The notes: generated from the letters alone by a model not told the origin. 44,093 bases of DNA from JAVBQJ01 sp031549115 (GCA_031549115.1 JAVBQJ010000128.1:1-44093); one strand, 5' to 3'. Shown: positions 24,008 to 32,958, counted from the first letter of the stretch. Made by a program: numbers and translations.

Positions 24008-24077
24008 ATTTTCACCTCCGGTTCTGTTTCTCCCCGACGGTCAATCTACCACATTCGGGCAAAAAATGCAAGTCGGA

Positions 24078-25178
24078 TTATCGCGCAAACTCCTGCCGCG
24101 CCCGAAATTCCTCAAAAGTATCGTTCTCGATGGCCATCCGGATGCGCTCCGCCAGATGGAGGAAATAGTACACATTGTGCAGCGAAACCAACTGCATGCC
24201 GAGAATTTCCCCGACATTCATCAGGTGGCGCAGATACGCCCGGCTGAAGTTGCGGCAGCAGTAGCAATCGCAATCCGGGTCCAGCGGCCCGGCGTCATGC
24301 GCATAGCGCCCGGCTTTCACCGGCAGCACGCCGCCGGCGTGGAGAAAGGCGCTGCCGTGCCGTGCCAGCCGCGTCGGCATCACGCAGTCGAACATATCCA
24401 CGCCGCGCGCCACCGCTTCGACAATCTGGCGCGGCGTCCCCATTCCCATCAGGTAACGCGGCTTGTCCTCGGGCAGCACCGGCGCAGTCCATTCGACGCA
24501 GCGCAGCATTTCCTCCTCGGGCTCTCCGACCGACACGCCGCCGATGGCGTAGCCGTCGAAATCCATCGCGACGATTTCACGGGCCGCATGCTCCCGCAGA
24601 TCCTGAAAGGTCGAACCCTGAACGATGCCGAAGCGCAACTGCCCCGGATTCAACGGCTCGTTCCGGCTCATATCCTCCCAGCGCAACGTGATTTCCAGCG
24701 ACTTCGACGCCTGTTCCCGCGTCGCCGGATAGGGGGTGCATTCGTCGAACGCCATCACGATATCCGAGTTCAATGTGCGTTGAATGTGCATCGATTCGCG
24801 GGGACCGAGGAAAAATCGGGTCCCGTCGATATGGGAGGCGAAGCGGACGCCGTCGCGTTCGATTTTGCGCAGTCCGGCCAGGCTGAATACCTGAAAGCCG
24901 CCCGAATCGGTCAGAATCGGATGCGGCCAGCTGATGAATTGATGCAGCCCTCCGGCTTCACCGATGATTTCCAGCCCCGGCCGCAGAAACAGGTGATAGG
25001 TGTTGCCGAGAATGATCTGGGCGCCGACCTCCTCGAGTTCACGGGGCGCCAGCGCCTTGACCGTGCCGCGGGTCCCCACCGGCATGAATACCGGGGTTTG
25101 AATTTTTCCGTGCGCCGTGGTCAATTCGCCGCGCCGCGCCGCGCATCCCGAACTTTTTTTCAACAGCCGGAAACTCAC
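24078..25178 (-). CDS. tgt: Queuine/preQ1 tRNA-guanine transglycosylase
   Basis: The enzyme exchanges G34 of GUN-anticodon tRNAs for preQ1 in queuosine synthesis. The 366-residue form starts at GTG 25178 (VSFRLLKKSSGCAARRGELTT), the normal family N-terminus, with GGAGG upstream; the ATG at 25265 would add 29 unrelated residues overlapping the DJ-1 gene. Family blocks are TPVFMPVGTRGTVKAL, LTDSGGFQVFSL (catalytic Asp), FGIVQGS, YLMGMGTP, FDCVMPTRLARHGSAF and the zinc site CDCYCC followed by a distal His. The GTG overlaps the stop of the upstream gene (GTGA), so translation is coupled. No other queuosine genes are in the window. Confidence 0.95.
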   Translation of the reverse strand: MSFRLLKKSSGCAARRGELTTAHGKIQTPVFMPVGTRGTVKALAPRELEEVGAQIILGNTYHLFLRPGLEIIGEAGGLHQFISWPHPILTDSGGFQVFSLAGLRKIERDGVRFASHIDGTRFFLGPRESMHIQRTLNSDIVMAFDECTPYPATREQASKSLEITLRWEDMSRNEPLNPGQLRFGIVQGSTFQDLREHAAREIVAMDFDGYAIGGVSVGEPEEEMLRCVEWTAPVLPEDKPRYLMGMGTPRQIVEAVARGVDMFDCVMPTRLARHGSAFLHAGGVLPVKAGRYAHDAGPLDPDCDCYCCRNFSRAYLRHLMNVGEILGMQLVSLHNVYYFLHLAERIRMAIENDTFEEFRARQEFAR

Positions 25179-25744
25179 AACCAGCCCTCCGGCAACAGCA
25201 TTCGGACGGCGACCTGCCGCGCTTCTGCGCCGGCGCCCAGCGCCTCCGCCACTTGCTGCGCCCATGCGAACACCGCGCCCGGACCTCTGCCGGTGACGAT
25301 GGTGCCCGCGGTTTCGGCCGGTTTGCCGGTCGGTTTCAGGCCATGCAGATATTGTTCGGCCAGCTCCGGCGACGGGAATATGGTGAAGCCGCCGTCCCGC
25401 AGGAGAGCGGCTTTGGCCAGCACGATCGGCGCGGCGCAGATGGCGGCGACCACGCGGCCGTCGGCGGCGTAATGCGTCACCAGATCGCCGACGGTTTCAC
25501 TGTCAAAGAGATGCTTCGCTCCGGGCATGCCGCCCGGCAGGGCGATGGCGTCGAAGTGTTCGTCTTTGACCTCGGCGAGCAAGGCGTCGGCTTTTACGGT
25601 AAGCTCGTGGGCGCCGGTCACATCGCGCCCGGACAGTCCGGCCAGCGTGACGGTGAAACCGGTACGGCGCCAGAAGTCCAGTGCGCCCAGCGCTTCGAGT
25701 TCTTCGAAGCCGTCGGCGAGAATGAGCAATATCTTTTTATTCAT
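25175..25744 (-). CDS. DJ-1/PfpI family protein (YajL/ThiJ-like)
   Basis: The 189-residue cytoplasmic protein has the DJ-1 flavodoxin-like fold: ILLILADGFEELEALG with the conserved Glu of the active site, ALPGGMPGAKHL, and the nucleophile elbow AAICAAPIVLAKA with its reactive Cys. Members act in carbonyl stress, as chaperones or as glyoxalases. It is the first gene of the minus-strand operon leading into tgt, mcsA, mcsB and the kinase, and GGAGAAAATC precedes its ATG. A stress role fits an operon that contains mcsAB (inference). Confidence 0.93.
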   Translation of the reverse strand: MNKKILLILADGFEELEALGALDFWRRTGFTVTLAGLSGRDVTGAHELTVKADALLAEVKDEHFDAIALPGGMPGAKHLFDSETVGDLVTHYAADGRVVAAICAAPIVLAKAALLRDGGFTIFPSPELAEQYLHGLKPTGKPAETAGTIVTGRGPGAVFAWAQQVAEALGAGAEARQVAVRMLLPEGWL

Positions 25745-25763
25745 GATTTTCTCCTTCCGGAAT

Positions 25764-25792
25764 TTGGAACTTCATGATTCTGGTTTTATAGT
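25764..25792 (+). promoter_or_regulatory. Candidate promoter of xerD
   Basis: TTGGAA (25764-25769), 17 bases, TATAGT (25787-25792), giving a leader of about 36 bases before the xerD ATG. It is divergent from and interleaved with the DJ-1 operon promoter. Confidence 0.5.
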
Positions 25793-25804
25793 AGAGAGAT
25801 AATT

Positions 25805-25833
25805 AATGTATAACCGAAAGCCCGTTTTGCCAA
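25805..25833 (-). promoter_or_regulatory. Candidate promoter of the DJ-1/tgt/mcsAB operon
   Basis: Minus-strand TTGGCA (25833-25828), 17 bases, TACATT (25810-25805), about 60 bases before the DJ-1 start. It ends one base short of the xerD ATG, so the two transcripts start within each other's leader region. Confidence 0.5.
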
Positions 25834-25834
25834 T

Positions 25835-26722
25835 ATGATTGACGGATATATCAAGAATTTTGAAGCATTTCTGCTGATGGAGCGCGGTCTCAGCCGCAAG
25901 ACCGCGGATGCGTATACCTCGGACCTGCACGATTTCGCCGATTTCTCCGGCGGCGATCCGGCACGGGTCGACCGCGAGCTCATCCTCGACTACCTCGGCA
26001 GTTTGCGCGACCGCGGGATGGAGTCGACCACGCTCGCGCGGCGGCTGGTTTCGATCAAGCTGTTTCTACGGTATCTGGCCGAGGAGCGCCTGCTCGACCG
26101 CGATCCCACCGCGGCGATGGATTCGCCCAAACTGTGGCATCTCTTGCCGGATATGCTGTCGCATGCTGAGGTCGAACGGCTGTTGGAGGCCTTTCCCAAT
26201 TCGGTGAAAAGGCCGCTGTGGCTGCGGAACCGGGCGATTCTGGAGCTGTTGTACGCCTCCGGGTTGCGCGTTTCCGAAGCCGCCAATCTGCTGCTGAGCA
26301 ACATCGACTTCGACAACGAAGTCGCCCGGGTGACCGGGAAGGGCAACAAGACCCGGATGGTGCCGGTCGGACGCCCGGCACTGCGGATTCTGAGGCGTTA
26401 TCTCGATGAAGTTCGTCCGGTGTTGGCGGAAAAGTCGCCTTCGACGCCGAATTTCTTCCTGTCCGTCAACGGCCGTCCGCTGAACCGGGAATGGATCTGG
26501 AACATGGTCAAAGAAGCCTCCCGCACCGCCGGGATCGAAAAAAACATCCACCCGCATTTGTTGCGCCACTCCTTCGCCAGCCACCTCCTGGAAAACGGCG
26601 CCGACCTCCGGGTGATTCAGGAAATGCTCGGTCACTCCGATCTCGCGACCACCGAAATCTATACCCATGTCGAAAAATCACGGCTGCTCCAGATTCACCG
26701 TAAATTTCATCCGCGGGGGTAA
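25835..26722 (+). CDS. xerD: Site-specific tyrosine recombinase XerD
   Basis: The 295-residue recombinase is of the XerC/XerD type that resolves chromosome dimers at dif with FtsK. The N-terminal SAM-like core-binding domain spans residues 1-90 (YIKNFEAFLLMERGLSRKTA). The catalytic domain carries the complete set R145, K172, H241, R244, H267 and Y276 (in HLLRHSFASHLLENG and GHSDLATTEIYTHV), with the XerD-like ending. No integrase-type DNA arm domain and no neighbouring phage genes are present, so this is the housekeeping recombinase. The ribosome site is weak. It is followed after 3 bases by the phosphatase gene. Confidence 0.93.
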   Translation: MIDGYIKNFEAFLLMERGLSRKTADAYTSDLHDFADFSGGDPARVDRELILDYLGSLRDRGMESTTLARRLVSIKLFLRYLAEERLLDRDPTAAMDSPKLWHLLPDMLSHAEVERLLEAFPNSVKRPLWLRNRAILELLYASGLRVSEAANLLLSNIDFDNEVARVTGKGNKTRMVPVGRPALRILRRYLDEVRPVLAEKSPSTPNFFLSVNGRPLNREWIWNMVKEASRTAGIEKNIHPHLLRHSFASHLLENGADLRVIQEMLGHSDLATTEIYTHVEKSRLLQIHRKFHPRG

Positions 26723-26725
26723 ATC

Positions 26726-27442
26726 ATGTGGAAAAAACTGCTGATTGCGTTGATGTTGGCCGCCCAATGGCAACTTATGGCGGCGCCGGAGAACTTTCAC
26801 CGGGTCGCCGACGGTATCTACCGTTCCGGCCAGCCGAGCCGCGCCGAGTTCCGGGAGTTGGCGGCGGACGGCTTCAAAAGCGATCTCAATCTGCGCGAAT
26901 ACCACAGCGACAAGCGCGCGCTGCGCGGCCTCGGCATCACCGAATACCGTTTCCCCGTCGCCGCCGGATCCCTGACCGAAGAACAATTGTTCGAAGCCCT
27001 CAAAATCATTCGCGACGTGCCGCGCCCGATCCTGATCCACTGCTGGCACGGCTCCGACCGCACCGGCGCGGTCGTGGCCGCTTATCGCATCGCCTTCGAA
27101 CAATGGCCGGTAACCAAAGCCCTGGAGGAGATGCGGCGCAAAGAATTCGGTTTCCATGACCGTATCTACCGCAACATCCCGGAGCTGCTGGAGTCCATCG
27201 ACTGGGACCGCTTCCGCACCCGCCTTTTCCCGGAAGAGAGTGAGACTTCGGGGAGCAATGCGGCCCCGAATCCACCACCCAAACTTACCACACTCGCCGC
27301 ACCGGCGGCGAACAATAAACAAACAAACGGAAGGAAGATATATGGCGCGGATGCGGGTACAGTTTTATTCGGCGGTGTTGGGTCGCCAGGTGGAATTTCA
27401 AGCGATTGTGCCGCAGACGACGGATGCGTCGGAGCGGTTTAA
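26726..27442 (+). CDS. Secreted dual-specificity/tyrosine-phosphatase-like protein
   Basis: The 238-residue protein starts with a signal peptide (MWKKLLIALMLAAQWQLMAA). The cysteine phosphatase signature is complete: H105-C106-WHGSD-R112-TG, and GIYRSGQPS near residue 30 is characteristic of the Siw14/DSP-like group that acts on phosphoproteins or inositol phosphates. Homology ends near residue 170. The remaining ~68 residues are low-complexity and read 101 bases into the next gene. In another frame a TGA occurs at 27241-27243, so a small frameshift near 27235 would give a normal end; whether this is a real extension or a lesion cannot be told. The start is preceded by GGGGG and tightly follows xerD. 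Confidence 0.85.
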   Translation: MWKKLLIALMLAAQWQLMAAPENFHRVADGIYRSGQPSRAEFRELAADGFKSDLNLREYHSDKRALRGLGITEYRFPVAAGSLTEEQLFEALKIIRDVPRPILIHCWHGSDRTGAVVAAYRIAFEQWPVTKALEEMRRKEFGFHDRIYRNIPELLESIDWDRFRTRLFPEESETSGSNAAPNPPPKLTTLAAPAANNKQTNGRKIYGADAGTVLFGGVGSPGGISSDCAADDGCVGAV

Positions 27443-28112
27443 GGTGTTGTATTTGCTGCATGGGTTGGGGGATGACAGTTCGATGTGGGGACGGTATTCG
27501 GCGATTGAGCGTCATGTGGCGAATTTTCCGGTGATTGTGATTATGCCGGACGCGCAGCGCAGTTACTATACGGACATGAAGGAGGGGGCGCGTTACTGGA
27601 CGATGCTGAGCGAAGAATTGCCGGCGGCGGTGAAGGGGTTTTTCCATGTTTCGGAACGGCGTGAAGATTCGGTGGCGGCGGGGTTGTCGATGGGGGGCTA
27701 CGGGGCGTTGAAGTTTGCGTTGCGCCGGCCGGAAAGTTTTGGGGCGGTGGCGGCGTTTTCCAGCGCGGTGGATCCGGAGATGCTGATGCGGGATCCGTCG
27801 CGGGCGGATCTGATGCCGGAGTTCCGGCGGATCTTCGGGTCGCCGGATGAACTGCGGGGGAGCGGGGACGATTTGTTCCATCTGGCGCGGGAGCTGCGGC
27901 ACTCCGGCAAGACGCTGCCGCGCATCCGGCAATATTGCGGCGCCGACGACTTCCTGATCGAACCGAACCGGAAGTTCCGGCGGCACATGGAGGCGCTGGC
28001 GTGGCCCGATTATCAATACATCGAGAACCCCGGCGAAGCGCACAGCTGGAGTTATTGGGACTACTGCATCGCCGACGCGCTGCCGTTTCTGCTGGATTCC
28101 CGGAACGAATAA
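27342..28112 (+). CDS. Esterase D/S-formylglutathione-hydrolase-like alpha/beta hydrolase
   Basis: The protein has 256 residues from ATG 27342, with GGAAGGAAG directly upstream. It opens with a beta strand and YLLHGLGDDSSMWG (oxyanion-loop region), then GLSMGGYGAL with nucleophile S116, an acid in CGADDF (D202 or D203) and H234 in GEAHSW. The family includes acetyl/feruloyl esterases and S-formylglutathione hydrolase. No signal peptide is visible. It overlaps the preceding phosphatase frame by 101 bases and the convergent 1030-residue gene by 52 bases. Its first two thirds use TTG/GCG/GTG codons more heavily than its neighbours. Confidence 0.9.
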   Translation: MARMRVQFYSAVLGRQVEFQAIVPQTTDASERFKVLYLLHGLGDDSSMWGRYSAIERHVANFPVIVIMPDAQRSYYTDMKEGARYWTMLSEELPAAVKGFFHVSERREDSVAAGLSMGGYGALKFALRRPESFGAVAAFSSAVDPEMLMRDPSRADLMPEFRRIFGSPDELRGSGDDLFHLARELRHSGKTLPRIRQYCGADDFLIEPNRKFRRHMEALAWPDYQYIENPGEAHSWSYWDYCIADALPFLLDSRNE

Positions 28113-31100
28113 ATCCCGTTGGCGGCGGCCCAGTAGACGGTGGCTGCATCGGACGCTTCGATCGCCGCGAAGCCTTTCGGCAGGAACAGCGTCCGGGTCG
28201 CTTCCGGCCGGGCGAGATTGTAATACAACTGTTTCGCCGGAGCGAACAACCGGTTCGACTTGGTGATCAGCAGTGGCCAGGTGTCGTTGGCTATTACCGG
28301 TACATAATAGGGGTAGCCGGAGTGATCGGCATTGTTCTGCGGTTCGCTCCACAGCATCAACGGCGAAAAACCGTCGTCGCCGGGATCGTAGCAGTCGAAG
28401 TTGCCGAATTGTCCCGCTCCGGCCAGGATCCGGCCGTCGTCGAGCTGTTGCAGCCGGATGCGCCAACTGCCGATATTGGTCCGGCTGATCACACGGATTT
28501 GCTCGTCGGCGGGCGAAAAACGGCAGAACCGGCCGCCTCCCTGCTCGGCGCCGGCCCAAAAGAACAAGTCGCCGCCGGGCAACGCGATCAAATCGGATAC
28601 ATAGCCGTTGCCGATGCCGTCCAATTCATTGCGCTTTTCCCGGCGGTCGCTGGAAAAGTGCAGCCGCCGGTCCGAGCCGTCCGTCCGCACTGAATGCAGC
28701 GCCGTGACGCCGCTGTAGGTGGCCTCGCTGCTGTTCAGATAATAGATGCGGCCGTTGCTGAATGCCGCGCCCATGAGCTTGCCGCCGGAGAGATCGCGCA
28801 CGCACTCCCACATCCCGTCGGCAAACGAATACATGCCGATGCCCCAGCCGTTCCCGGCCAGCAGCCGGTCGACTTGCCAAAAGACCTGCACCGATTCCAG
28901 ATGCAACGGCATCGGCGGCAGATCGGAAAACGTTTCCTCGTCCGGGTTGAACACGAATACGGGTGAAGTTCCGTCGCCGTTGCTGGCTGCCGCGTAGACG
29001 AAGTAAATCCGTCCGCCTCCGGCGCCGGGGTTGCAGGATTGCAGACGCTTGGGGTATTCGATCCGGTGAATTTCGAATTCCGGCGAAATCGAGCGGATTG
29101 CTTCGATCACGCCGGGTGAGCTCCAACTGTACAGATTGGTGGCGAATGCCTGATAGGCCAGCCACGGCCCGGAGGAGAGGGTAAACGGCTTGAGTTCGGC
29201 CAACTGCGCCGCGAATTCCGGAATCCGCCGGAAGTTCGGCTCCAGCGATTCGCCGCTGTAGCGGGTTTCCTGCCACTGCCGGAGGAAATCCAGCGCGTTT
29301 TCCTCCGGCTGGTCCGGATTGCGACGGGCCAGCCGGAGCGCGTTTTCGAATATGGATGACGAGCTGTGTTCTTTCATTAGACCGAGATAACCGCATATGT
29401 CGTAATAACGCAGACAGTAATCCCGATGCTCGTGCTCGGATACCTCGATATCGAGTTCCGTATGCAATTTGCGCAACAGCCCGGCCCCGATCCGGATCAT
29501 GTCGGCGTCGGTCATCGGAGAGTCCAGCAATTCCCGGATCGCCTCCAACTCCCATAGATAGGAGGTCAGCTCCGGGCAGTCCACCCGCGTGACCCACGCT
29601 TCGATTTCGCTCAGGTCGGCCAGCCGGAGCCGCAGATAATCCACGGTTTCACGGTAGCGGAACGGATCGTTCCTGTTCAGAAAATCCGGAAAACACCTGG
29701 GCCGGTAGTACCTGAGCGACAGTTTGGGGTTGCGTTCCAGATTCGAAACCGCCCAGGCCAGATAATCCAGCGTTTGCCGGTAGCCGGTCTGCATGGCGTC
29801 CAGATTGTCCGCGGCCGCGCCGGTGTCGAAAAAAAGTATTCCCTGACTCATGTCTTTTTGCTGGAGAACGGGGCCGGGGAGGCTCCGTTTCCAGTAGCGG
29901 TTTTCCCACTGCCGGAGTTCGTTCAGCTCCGCCAATACCGTCGCCAACTCCCGCCGCTCGGCGTCCGTCGCCGGATGCAAGGTCAGATGGTAGTTGCTGA
30001 ATGGAGAATTGCGCAGATAATGCGAGTTGGCGGCGAAGCGCAGCGCCGCCGGGGTGTCCGGGCCGGGCTGAAAGCGTTCGTACCACTGCTCCATTTCGGT
30101 CTTGAACCGGCGCAGGCGCCGGAAGCGTTCCGGCCAGGTCAAATCGCGCGCCATCACCGGCATCGCGCGGTAAAAGATCCATTCGCGTTGGTACAGCGGA
30201 TTGTCCGGCGCCAGCGCCGCCGCCGCCGCCAACGTGCGGCCGACCTCCTCCCACCCCTCCGGTATCCAATTGCCGCTGAATGATGTATTCCGCGCCCGCC
30301 AGACGAATTCGTCCCAGAAGCATTCCGCCTCCATGGCGGTATCGGCTTCTTCCGGTATTGTCGCCTCCAGGAAGCGCAACACGTCATGCGCCGCCGCAAC
30401 CCGGTCGTCGCCGGTCAAATCCATATAATTGTATTCCCGGAGCACCGAACCGGCACCGTCGGCGATCATCAGCCGCAGATTCATCCGGTCGGCTTCGCTG
30501 CCGGCGGAAAACTCGAGCTTCAACACCCGGCACGACGCTGCGAGCGTGAAAGCCGAGCTGGAAAATTCCCGCTCGTCCAATACCCGGACGAGATAATCGC
30601 GCTCCAGCATTTGCACTTCCGGCGCCTGGTTGAGCTGTTCGGAGAGAAGCGAAACCGTCGCCGCCGCTTCCGCAGTCAGGGATGCGGGCAGGTGGAGCAA
30701 ACGGATTTCGCCGACAGAAAGCAATATCGCGTCGGGGCGCACGGCTTTGTCGCGCGCCGTCGGCAGAAGTTCGACGACGCGCTGTGCTGCCGCCGCCGGA
30801 TCCTCCGGCAATGGAGCATGAAGCAGCCGGTAGCCGTTATGGGCGTTGAACACGATCAGGCGCGAAGGGCCGACATTGCCGTCCTTGCGCAGTGCGGAGG
30901 TGATTTGTACGAATAATCCGGCATGCGGGAAATAGCTTTGCAGCTGTTCGGAGAGTAGCTGCTCTTTCTGCAACGCTTCGACGGTGTCGCGGTCCAGAAG
31001 CTCGAACGATTCGTCTGGCGCCAGCAACGCGTAGACGAGTGCGGCAGTTTGCGCTTCTCCGGCAATCGCCGTCGGAATCGCGCCCGCCTCCGCAAAAAGC

Positions 31101-31153
31101 GTGAAGCATACCGCCACCACCATCGGAACGACAAGCCGAAGCCGCCGCCACAC
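28061..31153 (-). CDS. Exported 1030-residue protein with CsgG-like N-terminal region and beta-propeller-like C-terminus
   Basis: I do not recognise a named family. The start is GTG 31153: GGAGG lies 7 bases before it and VWRRLRLVVPMVVAVCFTLFAEA is a signal peptide; the frame is open further upstream but overlaps the preceding gene. Residues ~20-250 look like the CsgG/TolB-N type found in envelope proteins (LSEQLNQAPEVQMLERDYLVRVLDE is the clearest block, in part). Residues ~260-680 are alpha-helical with many aromatic residues. Residues ~700-1010 show repeated propeller-like blades (GGRIYFVYAAAS, FVFNPDEETFSDLP, GRIYYLNS, LIALPGGDLFFWAG). It is translated immediately after the zinc-ribbon gene (3-base gap) and may be an outer-envelope scaffold or sensor (inference). 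Confidence 0.75.
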   Translation of the reverse strand: MWRRLRLVVPMVVAVCFTLFAEAGAIPTAIAGEAQTAALVYALLAPDESFELLDRDTVEALQKEQLLSEQLQSYFPHAGLFVQITSALRKDGNVGPSRLIVFNAHNGYRLLHAPLPEDPAAAAQRVVELLPTARDKAVRPDAILLSVGEIRLLHLPASLTAEAAATVSLLSEQLNQAPEVQMLERDYLVRVLDEREFSSSAFTLAASCRVLKLEFSAGSEADRMNLRLMIADGAGSVLREYNYMDLTGDDRVAAAHDVLRFLEATIPEEADTAMEAECFWDEFVWRARNTSFSGNWIPEGWEEVGRTLAAAAALAPDNPLYQREWIFYRAMPVMARDLTWPERFRRLRRFKTEMEQWYERFQPGPDTPAALRFAANSHYLRNSPFSNYHLTLHPATDAERRELATVLAELNELRQWENRYWKRSLPGPVLQQKDMSQGILFFDTGAAADNLDAMQTGYRQTLDYLAWAVSNLERNPKLSLRYYRPRCFPDFLNRNDPFRYRETVDYLRLRLADLSEIEAWVTRVDCPELTSYLWELEAIRELLDSPMTDADMIRIGAGLLRKLHTELDIEVSEHEHRDYCLRYYDICGYLGLMKEHSSSSIFENALRLARRNPDQPEENALDFLRQWQETRYSGESLEPNFRRIPEFAAQLAELKPFTLSSGPWLAYQAFATNLYSWSSPGVIEAIRSISPEFEIHRIEYPKRLQSCNPGAGGGRIYFVYAAASNGDGTSPVFVFNPDEETFSDLPPMPLHLESVQVFWQVDRLLAGNGWGIGMYSFADGMWECVRDLSGGKLMGAAFSNGRIYYLNSSEATYSGVTALHSVRTDGSDRRLHFSSDRREKRNELDGIGNGYVSDLIALPGGDLFFWAGAEQGGGRFCRFSPADEQIRVISRTNIGSWRIRLQQLDDGRILAGAGQFGNFDCYDPGDDGFSPLMLWSEPQNNADHSGYPYYVPVIANDTWPLLITKSNRLFAPAKQLYYNLARPEATRTLFLPKGFAAIEASDAATVYWAAANGIYSFRESSRNGSASAMQ

Positions 31154-31155
31154 GG

Positions 31156-31875
31156 TTACGCCTCCGGTTCGGGAGTGTCGAGGTAAATCAGGTGCATGCA
31201 GTGGTCGCAATAGGTCACCTGGCCGCGTTTGGCGTCGCTCATCGTCTGCGGCGTCAGGCGCAGCCGGCAGTTGCCGCAGATGCCGTCTTTGATGGCCGAC
31301 AGGGGAATGCCGGTGCCGCGGCGCACCATCTGTTCGTAGCGGGCGAGCACGGTGTCGTTGATGTTTTTGCGATGGCCTTCGCGTTCGGCGGTCTTGCGGC
31401 TGATTTCTTCGGCCAGCTCTTTGGACACTTCGGTGAGTTCGGCGATGTCGGTACGGCAATTGGCGATCACGGCCTCGTTTTCGCGCATGACCTCCTTCAG
31501 CTGCCGCTGCGCCGTCTCCAGCTCATCCATGTTGAGCAAAATGGCGCTTTCGAAGTCGCTGATGGCGTTGCGGCGCTTTTCGGCCTCGGTCAGCATCGCC
31601 TGATACTCGGTGTTCTTTTTCACCAGCGCGGACTGCTGCTGCAACTTCTGGATGTGGGCTTCCTCCTGGGCGATCGACGATTCGGCGGATTTGATCGCCA
31701 GTTCGCACTTGCGGACCGCGTCCTGGGCGGCTTTGATTCCGGCCTCGGCTTCGGCCAGTTGCTTCGACAGACTTTCCTTTTCCTTCGGGATCAGGGTCAG
31801 ACGCAGTCGCATGTTGCGGATTTCCAGGTCGATGGCCTGCAGAGCCAGTAAGCGTTCCACCCATAATGCGATCAT
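31156..31875 (-). CDS. CT398/CdsZ-like coiled-coil protein with C4 zinc ribbon
   Basis: The 239-residue protein is almost wholly heptad-patterned helix from residue ~20 to ~175 (LSKQLAEAEAGIKAAQD, QQQSALVKKNTEYQAML), followed by a C-terminal zinc ribbon with CGNC and CDHC pairs. This is the architecture of the PF02591 family, including chlamydial CT398/CdsZ, linked there to type III secretion and sigma-54, and other bacterial homologues of unknown role. GGAGGG precedes the ATG. It lies between ruvB (21 bp) and the exported CsgG-like protein (3 bp). Confidence 0.9.
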   Translation of the reverse strand: MIALWVERLLALQAIDLEIRNMRLRLTLIPKEKESLSKQLAEAEAGIKAAQDAVRKCELAIKSAESSIAQEEAHIQKLQQQSALVKKNTEYQAMLTEAEKRRNAISDFESAILLNMDELETAQRQLKEVMRENEAVIANCRTDIAELTEVSKELAEEISRKTAEREGHRKNINDTVLARYEQMVRRGTGIPLSAIKDGICGNCRLRLTPQTMSDAKRGQVTYCDHCMHLIYLDTPEPEA

Positions 31876-31896
31876 TTTTCCCTCCGGGTCAATAGT

Positions 31897-32931
31897 TTAA
31901 AACAAATCAGGTTGGCTGGCGCATCCGGCTCTCTGGCGTGGCGGCTCCAGCCCGAGCTTCAGCCAGCACTTTTCCGTCGCCATCCGGCCCCGCGGGGTCC
32001 GGATCAGATAGCCTTCGCGGATCAGAAACGGTTCGTAGGCCTCCTCGATGGTGTCCTCGGATTCGCCGACCACCACCGAAATCGTCTTCAGCCCCGCCGG
32101 ACCGCCGTGAAAATTCTTGACGACGGTTTCGAGAATCCGGTTGTCCATTTCATCGAGGCCGTCGGGATCGATCTGAAACATCGCCAACGCCGCCTGCGCC
32201 ACGTCGCCGGTGATCCGCGCGTCCGCCCGGACCTGGGCATAGTTGCGCGCCCAGTCCAACAGGCTGTTGGCGATGCGCGGCGTGCCGCGGCTGCGGGTGG
32301 CGATTTCCCAGGCGCCGTCGTCTTCGAGTTCGACATTCATGATGCCGGCGGAGCGCTTGAGGATGCTGGCCAATATCTCGGGCTCGTAATAATCCAGCCG
32401 CAGATTCAATCCGAAACGCGTCCGCAGCGGCGCCGACAGCATTCCCTGGCGGGTGGTGGCGCCGATCAACGTGAAGCGCGGCACATTCAGCCGTACCGAA
32501 CGCGCTCCGGGGCCCTGCTCAAGCATGATATCGATGAAGAAATCCTCCATCGCGCTGTAAAGGTACTCCTCGACCGTGGTGTTCAGCCGGTGAATCTCGT
32601 CGATGAAGAGGATGTCGCCCTCCTGCATGCTGGTCAACAGACCCGCCAGATCGCCCGGTTTTTCGATCGCCGGGCCGCTGGAGGCTTTCAGGTTGGCCTG
32701 TTTCTCGTGGGCGATGATGTTGGCCAGCGTGGTTTTGCCGAGGCCCGGCGGCCCCGACAGCAGCAGGTGGCTCAACGGCTCGCCCCGGGCCACCGACGCG
32801 TGGACGGACAATTCCAGAATCTCTTTGACTTTTTTCTGGCCCGGAAAATCCTGAAACGAGGTGGGGCGCAGGCTGCCGTCCCGGACATTGTCGCGTTTGT
32901 TGAGGGTCGAGGTTATGAAACGTTCTGCCAT
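31897..32931 (-). CDS. ruvB: Holliday junction branch-migration ATPase RuvB
   Basis: The 344-residue AAA+ motor drives branch migration with RuvA during recombinational repair. The Walker A motif (SGPPGLGKTT, residues 59-68), Walker B (ILFIDEIH, 107-114), sensor GATTR and the RuvB-specific C-terminal winged helix (GYLIRTPRGRMAT) are present at normal family length. ruvA and ruvC are not adjacent. The gene leads a minus-strand operon and is divergent from transketolase across 125 bp. Confidence 0.96.
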   Translation of the reverse strand: MAERFITSTLNKRDNVRDGSLRPTSFQDFPGQKKVKEILELSVHASVARGEPLSHLLLSGPPGLGKTTLANIIAHEKQANLKASSGPAIEKPGDLAGLLTSMQEGDILFIDEIHRLNTTVEEYLYSAMEDFFIDIMLEQGPGARSVRLNVPRFTLIGATTRQGMLSAPLRTRFGLNLRLDYYEPEILASILKRSAGIMNVELEDDGAWEIATRSRGTPRIANSLLDWARNYAQVRADARITGDVAQAALAMFQIDPDGLDEMDNRILETVVKNFHGGPAGLKTISVVVGESEDTIEEAYEPFLIREGYLIRTPRGRMATEKCWLKLGLEPPRQRAGCASQPDLF

Positions 32932-32958
32932 ATTGTGAAATCTTTTGAAGTCTTGCGC

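Noticed and set aside
25179..25265. Upstream ATG for tgt
   Set aside because: The extra 29 residues are unlike the family and overlap the DJ-1 gene; GTG 25178 has a good ribosome site and stop-start overlap.
25835..26722. Tyrosine recombinase as sign of an integrated mobile element
   Set aside because: The domain layout is that of housekeeping XerD; there are no phage or transfer genes, no tRNA-associated repeat and no composition break next to it.
31154..31459. 102-codon N-terminal extension of the 1030-residue exported protein
   Set aside because: It lies antiphase over the zinc-ribbon gene, is Arg/His-rich, and would bury the signal peptide that follows GTG 31153.
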